From the NCBI GenBank assembly GCA_036346405.1, contig CM070566.1, forward strand, positions 12,395,533 to 12,459,532: a DNA stretch of 64,000 bases, given 5' to 3'. The stretch comes from Phyllostachys edulis (taxonomy: Eukaryota; Streptophyta; Magnoliopsida; Poales; Poaceae). Shown one piece after another: positions 22,933-36,300 of this stretch. The notes beneath the pieces are model-generated. The model saw only the letters and a list, made by a program, of their open reading frames with translations. It had not been told where the DNA came from and did not search any database. Numbering within the stretch: the first letter of the stretch is position 1; each line of letters begins with the position of its first letter. The position numbers and the translations under genes were made by a program.

Positions 22933-25900
22933 TGTAACGTCCCAAATGTATAATTGGGGTTATTCAAGTATAATTATATGTGTAAAAATTAAAACTTTTT
23001 CTCACATCTTGAAAACCCCTAATCTCTTATGTAATTCTTGTCCAAGAGTTGTGTAATCCAAAAACACAAAGCTCTTGTTGACCCAAAAGTCGAATTCATT
23101 TTTCCAATTGTCTAAATCTTGTGCCAAACATTTGGAATATATTTTTCTTGGTCCCAAAACTGATGTGGGACCCTCTGAAAAATATCACAAGTTGTAAAAC
23201 TAGTTTGATAAATTTTGGAGGTAAAACAATCCTTTAAACAACCTTAACGAATTTCCTGAGAAAAATGCATTGCATAATAACCTCTGGAAATTTTATGCAA
23301 GGTTAATCTCATTGTCCATAAGCTCCAGTTAAAATTTCATCAAATTTGGAGTTCATTTGCTATCTCAAATAATTCTGCTAAGTTTTAGTTGTTAAAGACA
23401 AAATTTAAAAGCCTACACTTGTTCCTTGGGCTAGCCACTTTGCAAAGTGGTCCATTAACCCCATCGACCTCCTTCCCCACCTTGATGAGGTCGTGGCCGT
23501 TGGATCAATCCAAAGGCCACGACCTCCCCTCAACCAACGCACCCAGACCTTCCTTGAAGTCCTCGGACCGCGTGGACCTCCTCGGGTCAGCGTGGGCGCC
23601 AGACCTCCTCCGCGGTCAACACCGCAAAGGCTTTCCCACCTCATCAGTCGTAACCGTTGGATCAAAGATCCACGGTCATGACCTCCCCATGTGTTAAATC
23701 CCAAAGACCTCCTCACCTTGTCGGGTCATAGCCCTTGGATTAAGATCCAACCGCCCCGACCTCCCTTGTTATCAAACCTCAAAACCACCTTCCACCTTGG
23801 CGAGGTCATAGGTTGTTGGATTTACATCCAACCGCTCTGACCTCCTCCTCTTAATCTAACTATCGGACCTCCTTTGCACTCACTTGAGGTCGCAGTAGTT
23901 GGTTTACATCCAAAGGCCACGACCTCCTCTGAAAAACATCACAGCTAGGTCCTTCGGCGCCGCGTGAGGTCGTTGCCCTTAGATCTAAATCTAATGGCCA
24001 TGACCTCCCTTGTGTGTTGCGCAAGCTCAAGACCTACTTTGCGCCACGTCTTGAGGCTCAGGACCTCCTGTCTTGATCAACACCGTTGGATCAAAATCAA
24101 AGGTCTTGACCTCCCTCGCACTTCACGCAAAGCCTCGGACCTCCCTTTGGTTGTGTGCCCTTGATTTTAATCCAAAGGCCATGACCTCCCCTCATGTCTT
24201 ACGTTCGCGTGCGGTTAAGACCTCACGGAGAGGTCGCGCGCTTGGATGGAGATCCAACGCTTTGGACCTCTGTCCTATTTTCCCGCGTGCGCTTACACAT
24301 TAAGAAATCGGAGGCCACGATCTCCCCATCCTTGATCGTGTGGCTGGGACCTCCTCCCGATCATTTGGCGTAACGGTTCAAAATTGTCATCCGATGGTTA
24401 GGACCTCCCCTGGTCTTATCCAACGGTCATAAGGACCTCCCTGTTCTTCTCCTTCCTCAGCGCGCTGCAAGCTCTGGCGATGAGTTAATGCACGCCACTT
24501 TGTGTACTTTTCATGACTCTTTCTTGACCGCATTTAATGCAAGTCGACTTTCAGTCTCTCGGGTCGGCTCAGCTGCACCTTGTCAACCTCATGTCCTTGC
24601 CACCCCATGGACCAACCCGTGGGCTAAGCTCACCATGGAGCTTAGCCCCACTCCTAACCTTCACCACAGGCTATAAGTTACCCCTTGGAATCCTCCTTGG
24701 CTTCCTTTGCACACATTGCTCTCGGCCTTGCACTTTGTGCGTGGTGAGCTCCTCCTCCACTCTTGACCTCCTCACTTGGCGCTGCCATTGTCAAGGTCTT
24801 TGGAGCTTCTCGGTGGTTCAGGAGTTCGGTGGCTCCTTTTCAAACCCTCGCTCACTTTTGCTCCCAAAACCTCTTGGAAGTTAACCCTAACTTAATTTGT
24901 TTGGGCATTTTTGAGAGGTGGACAAAGTTGAGCTTGGAGCTGGTGCCTTGGGCGTGAAGCTTCATTGTTTTCCCCAACTCCGGTCATCACCTCCACGACC
25001 TCCCGGCACCTTAGGACCTCCGGTATTCCTCTGTTAGTCCTTTAGTCGCTGGCACCCGCTGAATGCATGTCGTGGAGCTTTTAATTTGGTATGCGCTTGA
25101 ATGTGGCGCGAGCTTCCTTTGCGTTTTGGATTTTGGCCGTGTGGTGCCTTCGTTGTCCTCTCGGCTCGCCCGGCGTTTAAAACGCCGCCGCCGGGTGAGA
25201 GTAGGCCCAGTTTGCGCTGGCTATTGCGGTCCCGCGGTGCCCTCGGTCTTGCGCCGCCGTGCCTAAATCGCCGGCGATAAGCCGTGGGGCGTCCTCAAAT
25301 CTTTTGGACGTCCCGACCATGCCATTGTCGTTTAGGACGAGATTCACCGTTTTAAATGCCTCAATCATTGCAATCATGGGGTTAGCGTTAAATGCCATTA
25401 ACCACTGCTTTTATGGCGCATTTAAGACCTCTGTAGCGGACCTCCTCGTTGTCCCGCGGCGCATTTATTCCATGTCCGGCGTGGTCGTGAGCTCAGGGGC
25501 GTCCATGACCTCCTCACGAGGAGATGCGGGCGTCCAAGACCTCCCTGATCGATCGTGGCCGTCCTGACCTCCTGGAGGTGCAGTGGCGTTAGATCTCTGC
25601 GTGGGACCTCCTCGAGGTCATCTCACCGTTGAGGACCTCCCCTTTAGATCTGGTCCGTCCCGGACCTCCCTCATCGTTGTGGTCCGTTGGATTCTCCATC
25701 TCGGCCACGACCTCCCTCACCTCGCGCATGTGCGTTGCTAGGAGGTCCAGGACCTCTGGACCTCGTGGCTGCGTGTGCGTTGTTCTCTGGGAGGTCTGAG
25801 CCGTTAGATCTATGATCTATGGCTCACGTCCTCCCATGCCTTTGTGATTTTAGAAATTCCAAGAGCCCTAGTTATAAACTAAAAATGGTATGAACTTTAG

Positions 25901-28222
25901 ACTTGCATATCTTTTTCATTCTAAACCCAAATAAGGTCATTCAAATTGTGTTAGCTCTGTCTTGAACTTGACTTTAATCCAAAAATGATTATAAGTTGAG
26001 TTCAGCCCCAGAGCACAGTTTTGCCTTTAGGTTTTAAAACTAACTTTAAAAGTACACTCAAAATAATGCTTAACTTGTAAAAATCGTAACTAATGCTCTG
26101 TGGATTATTTTTGAGTGAGACCAACTTTGTTGGTTTCCTCTAATAATGATCTTTCTGTGAAAATTAGTTTTGAGCATGTTGCTGTTATAGAAATGAGGAC
26201 TTGTGCATTATAATTTTGTTCAAGTTCTTGTTTTTGAAAATTTGTAGAGAGTGCATAATAGCTCCAAATGAGGTGAACTCAAGTGTGTTATTCATCTCAT
26301 GAGGTGCTGGTTTTACAGTAAAAATTTCAGCTTCACTTCTGTTCTAGAAAATGTTGCCTCATAATTAAATTAATGAATAGTGCAGTTTGGTATTTTAGGG
26401 CTGAGCAGAATTGTTTTGCTCATAACTTTTGCATTGAGAATCCAAATCAATTGGTTCTTGTTGCAAAATTCCTAAAATCACCCTCTTGCTGCTGTAGAAA
26501 ATTCAGAGAATTTGGAGTTCGTTTGTTGTGCTGTCTTTGTTGTTTTTCGTCGTTCTTATCGGTTCTTTCTCGCCTTTCCGTTAGGTTTCGACATTTGTGG
26601 TGATCCCAGAGTGACCCTCCGCAACAAATTGACCAGCAATAGCAAGGCAAGCAGTTTGATCATTTCCATCATTGTCCCATTACTTTAAAGCTTAATATAT
26701 TGTTTTATTTCTATGTATGCATGCTACTTTGTGTTAAATGTAAGCTAGCAAGCCTATAGTTGCATAATCTGTAGGAATTGTTTATCCTCTACAACCATGA
26801 GCCTAGGTTATTTGCTGTGGTGGGAGCTCGTTGGATGAGCTCCTATCACTTAGTAGTTCGATTTAAATTGCTTAGACATGCTTAGTTTTCGATAGAAATG
26901 GGCGATCATCGACTTAGTCGATGGTCTTGATCACTCAAAACTGATTATTACTCCTATATGTCCAGCACTTGTGCTTTGATTAATTGTAAAATCAAAAACT
27001 GAAAATAAAAGATTGATTTAGACTTGGGCATATTGGATGGATGGCGTGGTTTTGGATGTGGTGGTATGCTTGGGTCCCTAAGGACCGAGTACTTGGGTCA
27101 CTAAGCCAGCGATTTTGCGTGCTAACCACACGAGGGCATATGGAACCCTCTTGACTAAGTACTTTGGGCGGTGTTAATTGGGGTTGCTCGGTTGGTGTGT
27201 TTTAAAAGATAAAATGTGTGTGTGATGTGGGAGGAGCATTAGCTTCGGGTAGGTTGTGTGATGTCTCCTTCTCCCGTGGGTTGTGCGACTCGAATTAGCA
27301 TTGTCCATTGGAAATGTCTCGTAGGACTTAGCCGTCTGCGGCATACCAAAGGTAGTGTGCCTAAAGGAAAGGCGATGCGGCGTGTGGGTACAGTGGTACA
27401 CCTGCAGGGGATAAAACTATTGAATAGCCTCGTCCTAGGTTATGGACATGCTTGGTAAGGTCGTTCAAGACTAGACTACAACCTTTAATTAAAACTTGAC
27501 ATGGTTGGTATGAGCAGGGAGTTCATGCTATTGTTTGTGGTGACTTGGGTTGGTCACTTCGAGGTTGTTCTTGTTGTTGTTACCTTGTTATTTATCTCGT
27601 TGTTATTTCAACAATTAAAAATGCTTTGTCAAATTGCTTTCAATCTACTATATTATTGCAAATGAAAACTTGCTTTGTGCTAAAATGAGTCCAAAGCCTC
27701 ATCCACTTAAATAAAGCTTGCATATAGCTAAATTATAGTTCTGTTATCTTACGTCGGTCTTGCAGTACAATAAACAATTTATTGTACTCATTTGCTTTGC
27801 TTAACAACTTTGTTGCAGAGGAGGTAGAGCCCAAAGGGCTTTACTTTTGTGTTGTCAGGATGGTTGGGAGAGCGACTAGCTTGGCGGTCGGTCGATTGCC
27901 TTGTGGGCTAAAGGCACCTTGGTTGGCTCTTATTTTGGGCCATCTTTATGGCACTTTTGCTTCCACTGTATCTTTGTAGTTTTGTTGTTATTTGTCCGAA
28001 GGCCCTCTTTTGTAATAACCTATTCCTTATTAATATTAACTTCTGGTTTGTTGCTTATGTACTATGTGTTGTATGGAATTGATACATTCTTTTGTTGTGA
28101 GGTATGTATACTGCATTCTGGGAAGTATACATCTCTCGAGACCGGGTTTATTTGGTTGATAATACTAGGGTCAATTGGATGACTAAGTATTATGAGCCTA
28201 ATAAACGCGTCGAGTCTCTAAA
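22933..28222 (+). repeat. Left LTR of retrotransposon B (~5.29 kb)
   Basis: Starts TGTAACGTCCC. Its 3' edge is set by the primer site at 28226; the end (GTCTCTA) is altered compared with GTCTCACA of the right LTR. Contains a hairpin array (23480-24460), a second GACCTC-rich part (25490-25830), and a weak TATA-like CTATAAG at 24670. Confidence 0.9.
23480..24460. repeat. Array of palindromic GAGGTC...GACCTC units, left LTR of B
   Basis: About twelve units of 45-90 bp. The best is at 23487-23526: GAGGTCGTGGCC and its exact complement GGCCACGACCTC enclose TTGGAT..ATCCAA. Others near 23725, 23800, 23885, 23966, 24150 and 24225 keep the plan GAGGTC - GTTGGAT - ATCCAA - GACCTCC with compensating or partial stems. 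Right-LTR counterpart at 33915-34895. Confidence 0.8.
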
Positions 28223-28225
28223 AGT

Positions 28226-28237
28226 TGGTATCAGAGC
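28226..28237 (+). other. Primer binding site of retrotransposon B
   Basis: TGGTATCAGAGC, complementary to initiator tRNA-Met, directly after the left LTR. Confidence 0.9.
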
Positions 28238-28991
28238 TATACTGACCGTAGTAACGCAAGCTTGGTCGCCTTTAGGATATTTTGAAAACCTAATTTCAAA
28301 GTGTCAAATGAGTTTTGAAAGCTTAAGGAAATTCTCAGATTTTACTCCTTATCTATCTTAGCTTTCTCTTCTCATCTCACTCTAATTGGAGTTTTAAAAG
28401 TTGTTTTCCTCTCTTTCCTTCTACAAAATAGTTGTTATCGATTAATGGGGTTTTGGGGAATCAATGAGTTTGGCAAATTGAAGGGTTAGCTGCCCATCTA
28501 CAAGGTTTTGAAGCTTCTGGAATGGACAATTTCGACTGGAAGCTTGGATGCAAAATCTGGACAGCAAGCGTCAATTTCCGGACAGCAAGCTCAAAGGTTC
28601 CAATTAGGGTAGAGAATGAGAGGTTAAATCAACAAAAACTTGTGGGAATAAAAGGGTAAGATGTGATACTAGTTAGCTAAGTATCTAACACTTATTTCGC
28701 TGCATTAACCTTGCTCTCTAATAGTTTTAGATCTCATCTTACAATCTGATTTTTAATCTTCTCGATCAATTACTCGTTCATTCAATACGGGTTAGTTGAG
28801 TTGAGAAGTTGAGCCTTGCTTTTGGTGCTTCTTGGCTGTTTTTAGAGTCTTTTAGAAGCTTCTAAAGTTAATTTACTCGCGGTTTTGGCTTTCGTTTAGG
28901 GTGATATTCCATTCCCCTAGTCGATCGCTTTTGCTTCTCTTTAAGGCTTTGATTTTCGAGTTTAGTTGCTAACCAAAATTTCTTGTAACAG
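28238..28991 (+). other. Leader of retrotransposon B
   Basis: Untranslated region between the primer site and the first gag ATG (28992). No ORF or RNA feature recognised. Confidence 0.6.
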
Positions 28992-30127
28992 ATGGCCGGG
29001 CCTTTTCGTAGCGGCCAAGGCGATCGGCTGGTCCGGACGAGCTTCCTCCTCCTCCGACCATGGCCGAGGTTCTTCTTGAATCGGCGCAACAGCCGGGATG
29101 TGAGAGTTCTCTTGGGCGTCATCGCGCTGCAACACCACCGCACTTACGGAGCTTGAGGATGCGGGCAAGGAACGCCCATCGGCCGCGTGGAGGACTCGCG
29201 GAGTTTCTTCGTACTCGGCCTCCTACCTTTTCCCGCCCGAGGACCCATTGGATCGCAGACGATTGGTTTCGTGCTGGTGGGCGTAAGCTCCGCATCGCAT
29301 GATGCAGAGCACGAGAAGGCTGTTAGATCGCACCGGTGGAGGGTGCGGCGTTGTCATGGTGGGAGAGCTTTCTGCCATGCAGCCCGCAACCACCGTCTCT
29401 TGGGAGGAGTTTCGTCTTGCCTTCGTCGGGCTCACATCCTGCCGGCTTGATGGAGATCAAGAAGGGAGTTTCTTCGCGCTCAAGCAAGGCGTAGCTTCGA
29501 TCATGGAGTATGTCTCTGAGTTCAACCATCTAGCTCGTTATGCTCACGAGGGCGTACACCGATATGGCTAAGCGAGGCTAAGTTCAGCGTGGCTTGTGCG
29601 AGGAGTTGAAGGACAAGCTATCCATTGTCGACTTTCTGATTTTCGGACCTTGGTCGACAAGGCCATCGTCGCTGAGCATGCGGCTCGAGCTTATGGACTC
29701 CATAGCGCAAGTGGGAGGCCCATAAGTCATCGAGGCGATTCTTCCGTCCCGCTTGAGGCGGTCTCGAGGTACCAATCTCATTCTTGGTGCCCCGGGTTAC
29801 TGCCTCGTTCCTCGTTCGTCGCGGCCGTGTCTCGATCCGTGCACTGCGAGTCGTGACGAGCGGCCCCGCAACCCATTGCTTTGGGTCACGTGCTTCTCAT
29901 GCAACGAGAAGGGCCATTATGCAAATAATTGCCCTAAGAAGACGAGGCAGCCCCTCGTCCTAATGGAGGACGCGCGAGGAGGTGGTGCATCTCGGGACCG
30001 GAAGATCGTCCGGCTACCCAAGGCGTGGGTAGTGGTCGCGTCAACGCCGTCCACTGCAGAGGAGGCTCGGGAGGCACCCGGCGTCGTGCTAGGTACACTT
30101 TCGTTAACTCTCACCTCCTATCGTCTT
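28992..30127 (+). pseudogene. Gag (retrotransposon B), frameshifted
   Basis: Structural protein of the particle. The ATG at 28992 opens MAGPFRSGQG. The gag domain then continues in shifting frames: VSWEEFRLAF (about 29398), an out-of-frame PAGLMEIKKG piece (about 29440), ALKQG..S..EYVSEFNHLARYA (about 29480-29545), LCEELKDKLSI and DFRTLVDKAIVAEHAAR (about 29597-29690). One zinc knuckle, CFSCNEKGHYANNCPKK, lies at 29890-29940. Together these cover the whole Tekay-type Gag, broken by at least four single-base shifts and a stop (29570). Continuous with protease as in an intact gag-pol. Confidence 0.8.
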
Positions 30128-30360
30128 GTTTGATTCAGGAGCATCTCATTCCTTTGTTTGAGTCTTTTCTTTGTTGGAGAGCTTCTTTTCTCTCCATTGT
30201 CGGTCCCGCTTCTCATTCGCTCTCTGGTTGGAGTTGAGAGCTGAATCTGAGTGTAGGGATGTTCCTATCGAGATCGAAGGGTAGGTTTCTTAGCAAACCT
30301 TATCCTTCTCCATTCATGAGTCTTGATGTGATTCTTGGCATGGATTGGTTGTCCCAAACA
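30110..30360 (+). pseudogene. Aspartic protease (retrotransposon B)
   Basis: PIVLFDSGASHSFV begins at about 30117, with the catalytic DSGA at 30132-30143, followed at once by a TGA. Later parts (ESFALL..., LGMDWLS-like GMDWL near 30337) appear in other frames. This processes the Gag-Pol polyprotein in intact relatives. Confidence 0.75.
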
Positions 30361-30489
30361 TGGGGCAAATCGATTCGCCGAGAAGCTCATCTCTATCTAG
30401 TCCCTCGGTGACGGGTTCGCTTTTGCGCGTCGCTAGATCCGCATCTCTTCGCGCTTGAAGCGAGGCCGCTCTAGATATTAGCGAAGTCC

Positions 30490-31640
30490 CAACAGTTTGT
30501 GACTTTGTTGATGTCTTTCCTCGAATCTTCAGGAATGCCACCCGTTCGAGACCTCGAGTTTGTCATTGAGTTGGCTCCGGTGCATCGCCCTATCTCAAAG
30601 AGGCCTTATCGGATGCCACCGAGCGAGTTGGTAGAGTTGAAGAAGCGATTAAGTGAGCTGCAAGAGAGGGTTTCATTCGCCTAGCTCATCTCCTTGGGGT
30701 TGTCCGGCAATCTTCGTAAAGAAGAAGGGCGGTACTTTGCGCGCATGTCGTCGATTACCGCCCACTTAATGAAGTGATGATGAAGAACAAGTATCCATTG
30801 CCCGCATTGGCGATCTCTTGATCAATTGACTTGGAGCTCGAGTTTTCTCCAAGATTGATTTGAGAGTGGGATATCATCGAGTTAGTATTCGCCTGAGGAT
30901 ATTCCCAAGACAGCGTTCTCTACTCGCTACGGCTTGTACGAGTACACTGTCATGTCATTTGGCTTAACCAATGCTCCTGCCTTGTTCATGAATCTCATGA
31001 ATTCGGTATTCATGGAGTATTTGGATAAGTTTGTCGTGGTCTTCATCGATGATATTCTTATCTACTCCAAGAACGATGAGGAACATGCCGAGCATCTGAA
31101 GCTTGTGTTAGGCAAGCTACGTGAGCACCAGCTGTACGCGAAGTTCAGCAAGTGCGCATTCTGGTTGAAGGAAGTGGCTTTCTTAGGCCACGTTCTTTCA
31201 GCAGGAGGCGTAGCCGTTGACCCTAGCAAGGTCAGCGATGTTCTTTCATGGAGTCAGCCTGTTTCGGTCACCGATGTACGGAGTTTTCTCGGGTTAGCGG
31301 GATATTATCGTCGCTTTATCGAGAACTTCTCCAAGATCGCGAAGCCGATGACGGAGTTGCTCAAGAAGGACAAGAAGTTCGTGTGGTCCGCTGAGTGTGA
31401 GGAAAGTTTCCAAATACTCAAAAAGCGTTTGACCACCGCTCCCGTTCTTGTTCTTCCCGATATCCATCGAAGCTTCGATATCTTTTGCGATGCTTCTCGT
31501 CGAGGCCTTGGTTGTGTCCTTATGCAAGAAGGCAAGGTAGTGGCCTATGCATCAAGGCAATTGAGACCTCATGAGCTTAACTATCCTACCCATGATTTGG
31601 AGTTAGGCTGCTGTGATTCATGCACTTAAGATCTGGCGAC
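30490..31640 (+). pseudogene. Reverse transcriptase and RNase H start (retrotransposon B)
   Basis: The N-terminal palm begins GMPPVRDLEFVIELAP...ISKRPYRM (30533-30620). A broken stretch (30684-30930) still shows SPWGCPAIFVKKK and YPLP pieces. From 30934 an open frame of 231 residues has MSFGLTNAPALFMNLMN, the active site VVFIDDILIYSK (FxDD), the connection LGHVLSAGGVAVDP, then RNase H (FDIFCDASRRGLGCVLMQ, YASRQLRPHELNYPTHDLEL). These are diagnostic of Tekay/Del chromoviruses. The frame fails at 31605 where ELAA is expected. Confidence 0.9.
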
Positions 31641-32800
31641 ATTACCTAATGGGTGTCGTTGTGAAGTGTATTCGGATCACAAAGCTTAAAGTACTTGTTC
31701 ACACGGCTGACTGAACCTCGGGCAAAGGAGATGGTTGGAGTTGATCAAGGACTATGATGTGGGTATACACTACCATCCGGGCAAGGCTAATGTCGTTGCC
31801 AATGCGCTTAGTCATAAGCGCATTGCAATGCCTTGTTGTCGAGGAGCTTGACCGCTCTTCCGGGAGAATTTCAGCGTCTCAACTTGGGGTTAGTCGAGCA
31901 TGGTTCTCTCGCGCCTTGGTTGTGCAACCAACCTTGGTGGATCGGATCAAGTCCGCTCGGCGATCGGATGTTGGAGTGAGCCACATCAAGGCAAATGTCA
32001 AAACGGAACAACCAAGTGCTTTTACGAGGATGAGCATGGTGTTGTGAGGTTGAACAACGCCTCGTGGTTCCAAAGGACATGGAATTGCGGAATTTTATCC
32101 TCCATGAAGCCCATGATTCGCCTTTATCCATTCATCCGGGGCCACAAAGATGTATCAAGATCTTCGTCGAGATTTTGGTGGACCGAATGAAGAGGGAGAT
32201 CGCGAAGTTCGTTCTTAGAGTGCGGCGTGTGTCGTTAATGTCAAGGCGAACATCGGCGTCAGCGATCGCTACTTGCCCTTAGCCAATTCTGAGTGGAAGT
32301 GGGATTCGATCGGAATGGATTTCATCACGGTCTACCCGTCCCGAAGAAGAATGATGCCATTTGGGTCGTCATCGATCGATTGACTAAGGTGGCACATTTC
32401 CTTCCGTCAAGGCGAACTTGGTAGGTCTTTTGGCGGAACTCTATATCGCCCGCATCGTGAGTTTGCACGGTGTGCGAAAACGATTGTGTCGGATCGTGGA
32501 TCCCTTTTCACGTCTCGTTTTGGCATAGCTTGCAAGAAGCTATGGGAACCGTCTTACCTTTAGCACGGCATTTCACCCCAAACCGATGGTCGGGCCGAGA
32601 GGTCAACCAAGTTTTGGAAGACATGCTTCGTGCTTGTGTCCTTTCATATGGGAAGCATTGGGAGAAATGCTTGCCATTCGCCGAAGTTTTCTTATAACAA
32701 CGACTTTTCGAGCCGGTCTCGGCATGGCACCATTTGAGGCCTTATGCGGGAGAAAGTGTAGAACCCGTTGAGCTGGTGAGAGACCGTGAGACCTCTCTTT
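31641..32800 (+). pseudogene. RNase H end and integrase (retrotransposon B)
   Basis: Pieces in several frames: YHPGKANVVANALS (about 31772), GMDFITV (about 32313, holding the first catalytic Asp), WVVIDRLTKVAHFLPSR (about 32362-32409), a damaged VSDRGS part (32490), ...QVLEDMLRACVLSYGKHWEKCLPFAE (32606-32690), and MAPFEALCGRKCRTP (32722-32765). Order and content fit integrase; the region around the catalytic Glu (32575-32605) is scrambled. Not functional as read. Confidence 0.75.
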
Positions 32801-33059
32801 GGCGGACTCAATCAATGAGGCGGCGCCAAGTCCAAATTATTCGTGGCGTTTGCGCACAGCTCAATCGAGCAAAAGAGCTATGCGGATCGCCGTCGGCGTG
32901 AGTTGCGTTTTGAGCCTAATGACTTTGTTTATCTCAAAGTCTCTCCTTTGAAGGGCCATCAACGTTTGGCGTCAAGGGCAAGTTGGCTCCTCGATATGTC
33001 GGTCCCTACCGCGTTATCGAGAAGAAGGAGCTGTTGCCTATAAGTTGGAGTTGCCACTG

Positions 33060-33327
33060 CACTTGAGGGGTACATGATGTTTTTCATGTGTCCCACTTAA
33101 GAAGTGCCTCCGTGTTCCAACCGAGGAAGCTCCGTTGGAAACCCTCGATGTCGGGAAGATTTGACCTATCGCGAGCACCTGTTCGCGTGCTCGATGAGTC
33201 TGAGCGAAGGACAAGGAATAAGACCATCAAGTTCCTTAAAGTTCGTTGGTCGAACCATTACGAGGATGAGGCTACTTGGGAAAGAAGATCGTCTTCGTGC
33301 GGACTATCCATCTTTCTTTCTGAGTGA
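33060..33327 (+). pseudogene. Integrase C-terminus with chromodomain (retrotransposon B)
   Basis: HDVFHVSHL-like start (33073, frameshifted), then a frame with DLSRAPVRVLDESERRTRNKTIKFLKVRWSNHYEDEATWE: a group II chromodomain closely similar to that of element A (VKILDVAERHTRSKTVRFCKVQWSNH). Directs integration to heterochromatin in the family. Ends 40 bases before the right LTR. Confidence 0.85.
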
Positions 33328-33351
33328 GCCAAATCTCGGGGCGAGATTTTT

Positions 33352-33364
33352 GTAAGGGGGAGAT
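33352..33364 (+). other. Polypurine tract of retrotransposon B
   Basis: TAAGGGGGAGAT just before TGTAACATCCC at 33367. Confidence 0.85.
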
Positions 33365-33366
33365 TT

Positions 33367-36300
33367 TGTAACATCCCAAATGTATAATTGGGGTTATTCA
33401 AGTATAATTATATGTGTAGAAATTAAAACTTTTCTCACATCTTGAAAACCCCTAATCTCTTATGTAATTCTTGTCCAAGAGTTGTGTAATCCAAAAACAC
33501 AAAGCTCTTGTTGACCCAAAAGTCAAATTCATTTTTCCAATTGTCTAAATCTTGTGCCAAACAGTTGGAATATATTTTCCTTGGTCCCAAAACTGATGTG
33601 GGACCCTCTGAAAAATATCACAAGTTGTAAAACTAGTTTGATAAATTTTGGAGGTAAAACAATCCTTTAAACAACCTTAACGAATTTCCTGAGAAAATGC
33701 ATTGCATAATAACCTCTGGAAATTTTATGCAAGGTTAATCTCATTGTCATAAGCTCCAGTTAAAATTTCATCAAATTTGGAGTTCATTTGCTATCTCAAA
33801 TAATTCTGCTAAGTTTTAGTGTTAAAGACTAAATTTAAAAGCCTACTTTGTTCCTTGGGCTAGCCACTTTGCAAAGCTGGTCCAAATTTCAACCCCATCT
33901 GACCTCCTTCCCCACCTTGATGAGGTCGTAGCCGTTGGATCCAATCCAAAGGCCACGACCTCCCCCTCAACCAACGCACCCAGGACCTTCCCTTCGAAGT
34001 CCTCTGGACCGCGTGGACCTCCTCGGGTCAACGTGGGCGCCAGACCTCCTCCGCGGTCAACACCGCAAAGGCTTTCCCACCTCATCAGGTCGTAACCGTT
34101 GGATCAAAGATCCACGGTCATGACCTCCCCTGTGTGTTAAATCCCAAAGACCTCCTCACCTTGTCCAGGTCATAGCCCTTGGATTAAGATCCAACCGGCC
34201 CTGACCTCCCCTTGTTATCAAACCTCAAAAACCACCTTCCACCTTGGCGAGGTCATAGCTGTTGGATTTACATCCAACCGCTCCTGACCTCCTCCTCTTA
34301 ATCTAACTATCAGACCTCCCTTTGCACTCACTTGAGGTCGCAGCCGTTGGATTTACATCCAAAGGCCACGACCTCCTCTGAAAAACATCACAGCTAGGTC
34401 CTTCGCACGTGAGGTCGTTGCCCTTAGATCTAAATCTAATGGCCATGACCTCCCTTGTGTGTTGCGCAAGCTCAAGACCTACTTTGCGCCACGTGCGAGG
34501 CTCAGGACCTCCCCTGTCTTGATCAACACCGTTGGATCAAAATCCAAAGGTCTTGACCTCCCTCGCACTTCACGCAAAGCCTCAGACCTCCCTTTGGTTG
34601 TGTGCCCTTGGATTTTAATCCAAAGGCCATGACCTCCCCCTCATGTCTTATGTTCGCGTGCGGTTAAGACCTCACAGAGGTCCGCGCGTTGGATGGAGAT
34701 CAACGCTTTGGACCTCTGTCCTATTTTCCCACGTCGCGCTACACATTAAGGAAATCGGAGGCCACGATCTCCCCATGCTTGATCGTGTGGTGGGACCTCC
34801 TCCCAGTCCTTTGGCGTAACGGTTCAAAATTGTCATCCGATGGTTAGGACCTCCCCCTGGTCTTATCCAACGGTCATAAGGACCTCCCCTGTTCTTCTCC
34901 TTCCTCGGGCGCGCCTGCAAGCTCTGAGCAGTGAGTTAATGCACGCCTGGCCACTGTGTACTTTTCAACAGCTCTTTGCTGACCCGCATTTAATGCAGGT
35001 CAGCTTTCCGTCTCTCGGGTCAGCTCAGGCCTGCACCTTGTCAACCTCATGTCCTTGCCACCCCATGGACCAACCCGTGGGCTAAGCTCACCATGGAGCT
35101 TAGCCCCAGCTCATAACCTTCACCACAGGCTATAAGTTACCCCTTGGAATCCTCCCTTGGCTTCCTTTGCACACAATTGCTCTCAGCCTTGCACTTTGTG
35201 CGTGGCTGAGCTCCTCCTCCACTACTGACCTCCTCACTGGCGGCTGCCATTGTCAAGGTCTTTGGAGCTTCTCAGTGGTTCAGGAGTTCCAGTGGCTCCC
35301 TTTTCAAACCCTCGCTCACTTTTGCTCCCAAAACCTCTTGGAAGTTAACCCTAACTTAATTTGTTTGGGCATTTTTCAGAGGTGGACAAAGTTGAGCTTG
35401 GAGCTGGTGCCTTGGGCTGTGAAGCTTCATTGTTTTCCCCAACTCCGGTCATCACCTCCACGACCTCCCCAGCACCTTAGGACCTCCAGGTATTCCTCCT
35501 GTTAGTCCTTTAGTCGCCGCACCCGCTGAATGCATGTCGCGAGCTTTTAATTTGGGCGACGCTTGAATGTGGCGCGGAGCTTCCTTTTGCGTTTTGGATT
35601 TTGGCGTGTGGTGCCTTCGTTGTCCTCTCGGCTCGCGGCGTTTAAAACGCCGCCGCGGGTGAGAAATGCTGCCTGAGTTGCGCTGGCTATTGCGGTCCCG
35701 CGGTGCCCTCGGTCGCGGCCGCGTGCCCTAAATCGCCGGCGATAAGCGTGGGGCGTCCTCAAATCTTTTCGGACGTCCCGACCATGCCATTGTCGTTTAG
35801 GGCGAGATTCACCGTTTTAAATGCCTCAATCATTGCAATCATGGGGTTAGCGTTAAATGCCATTAACCCCATCGTTTATGCCGCATTTAAGACCTCCTGT
35901 GTAGCGGACCTCCTCGTTGTCCTGCGCATTTATTCCATGTCCGCGGCGTGGTCGTGAGCTCGGGGCGTCTATGACCTCCTCCGAGGAGATCTGGAGCGTC
36001 CAAGACCTCCCCTCGCGATCGTGGCCGTCGAGACCTCCACGGAGGTGCAGTGGCGTTAGATCTCTGCGTAGGACCTCCTCGATGTCATCTCACCGTTGAG
36101 GACCTCCCCCTTTAGATCTGGTCCGTCCCGGACCTCCCCTCATCGTTGTGGTCCGTTGGATTCTCCATCTACGGCCACGACCTCCCCTCACCTCGCGCAT
36201 GTGCGTTGCTAGGAGGTCCAGGACCTCTGGACCTCGTGAGCGCGTGTGCGTTGTTCTCCTGGGAGGTCCTGAGCCGTTAGATCTATGATCTATGGCTCAC

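Noticed and set aside
29187..29450. Alternative plus-strand ORF of 87 residues in gag of B
   Set aside because: The gag motifs VSWEEF and YVSEFNHLARYA lie in the overlapping frame; this one is a shadow created by frameshifts.
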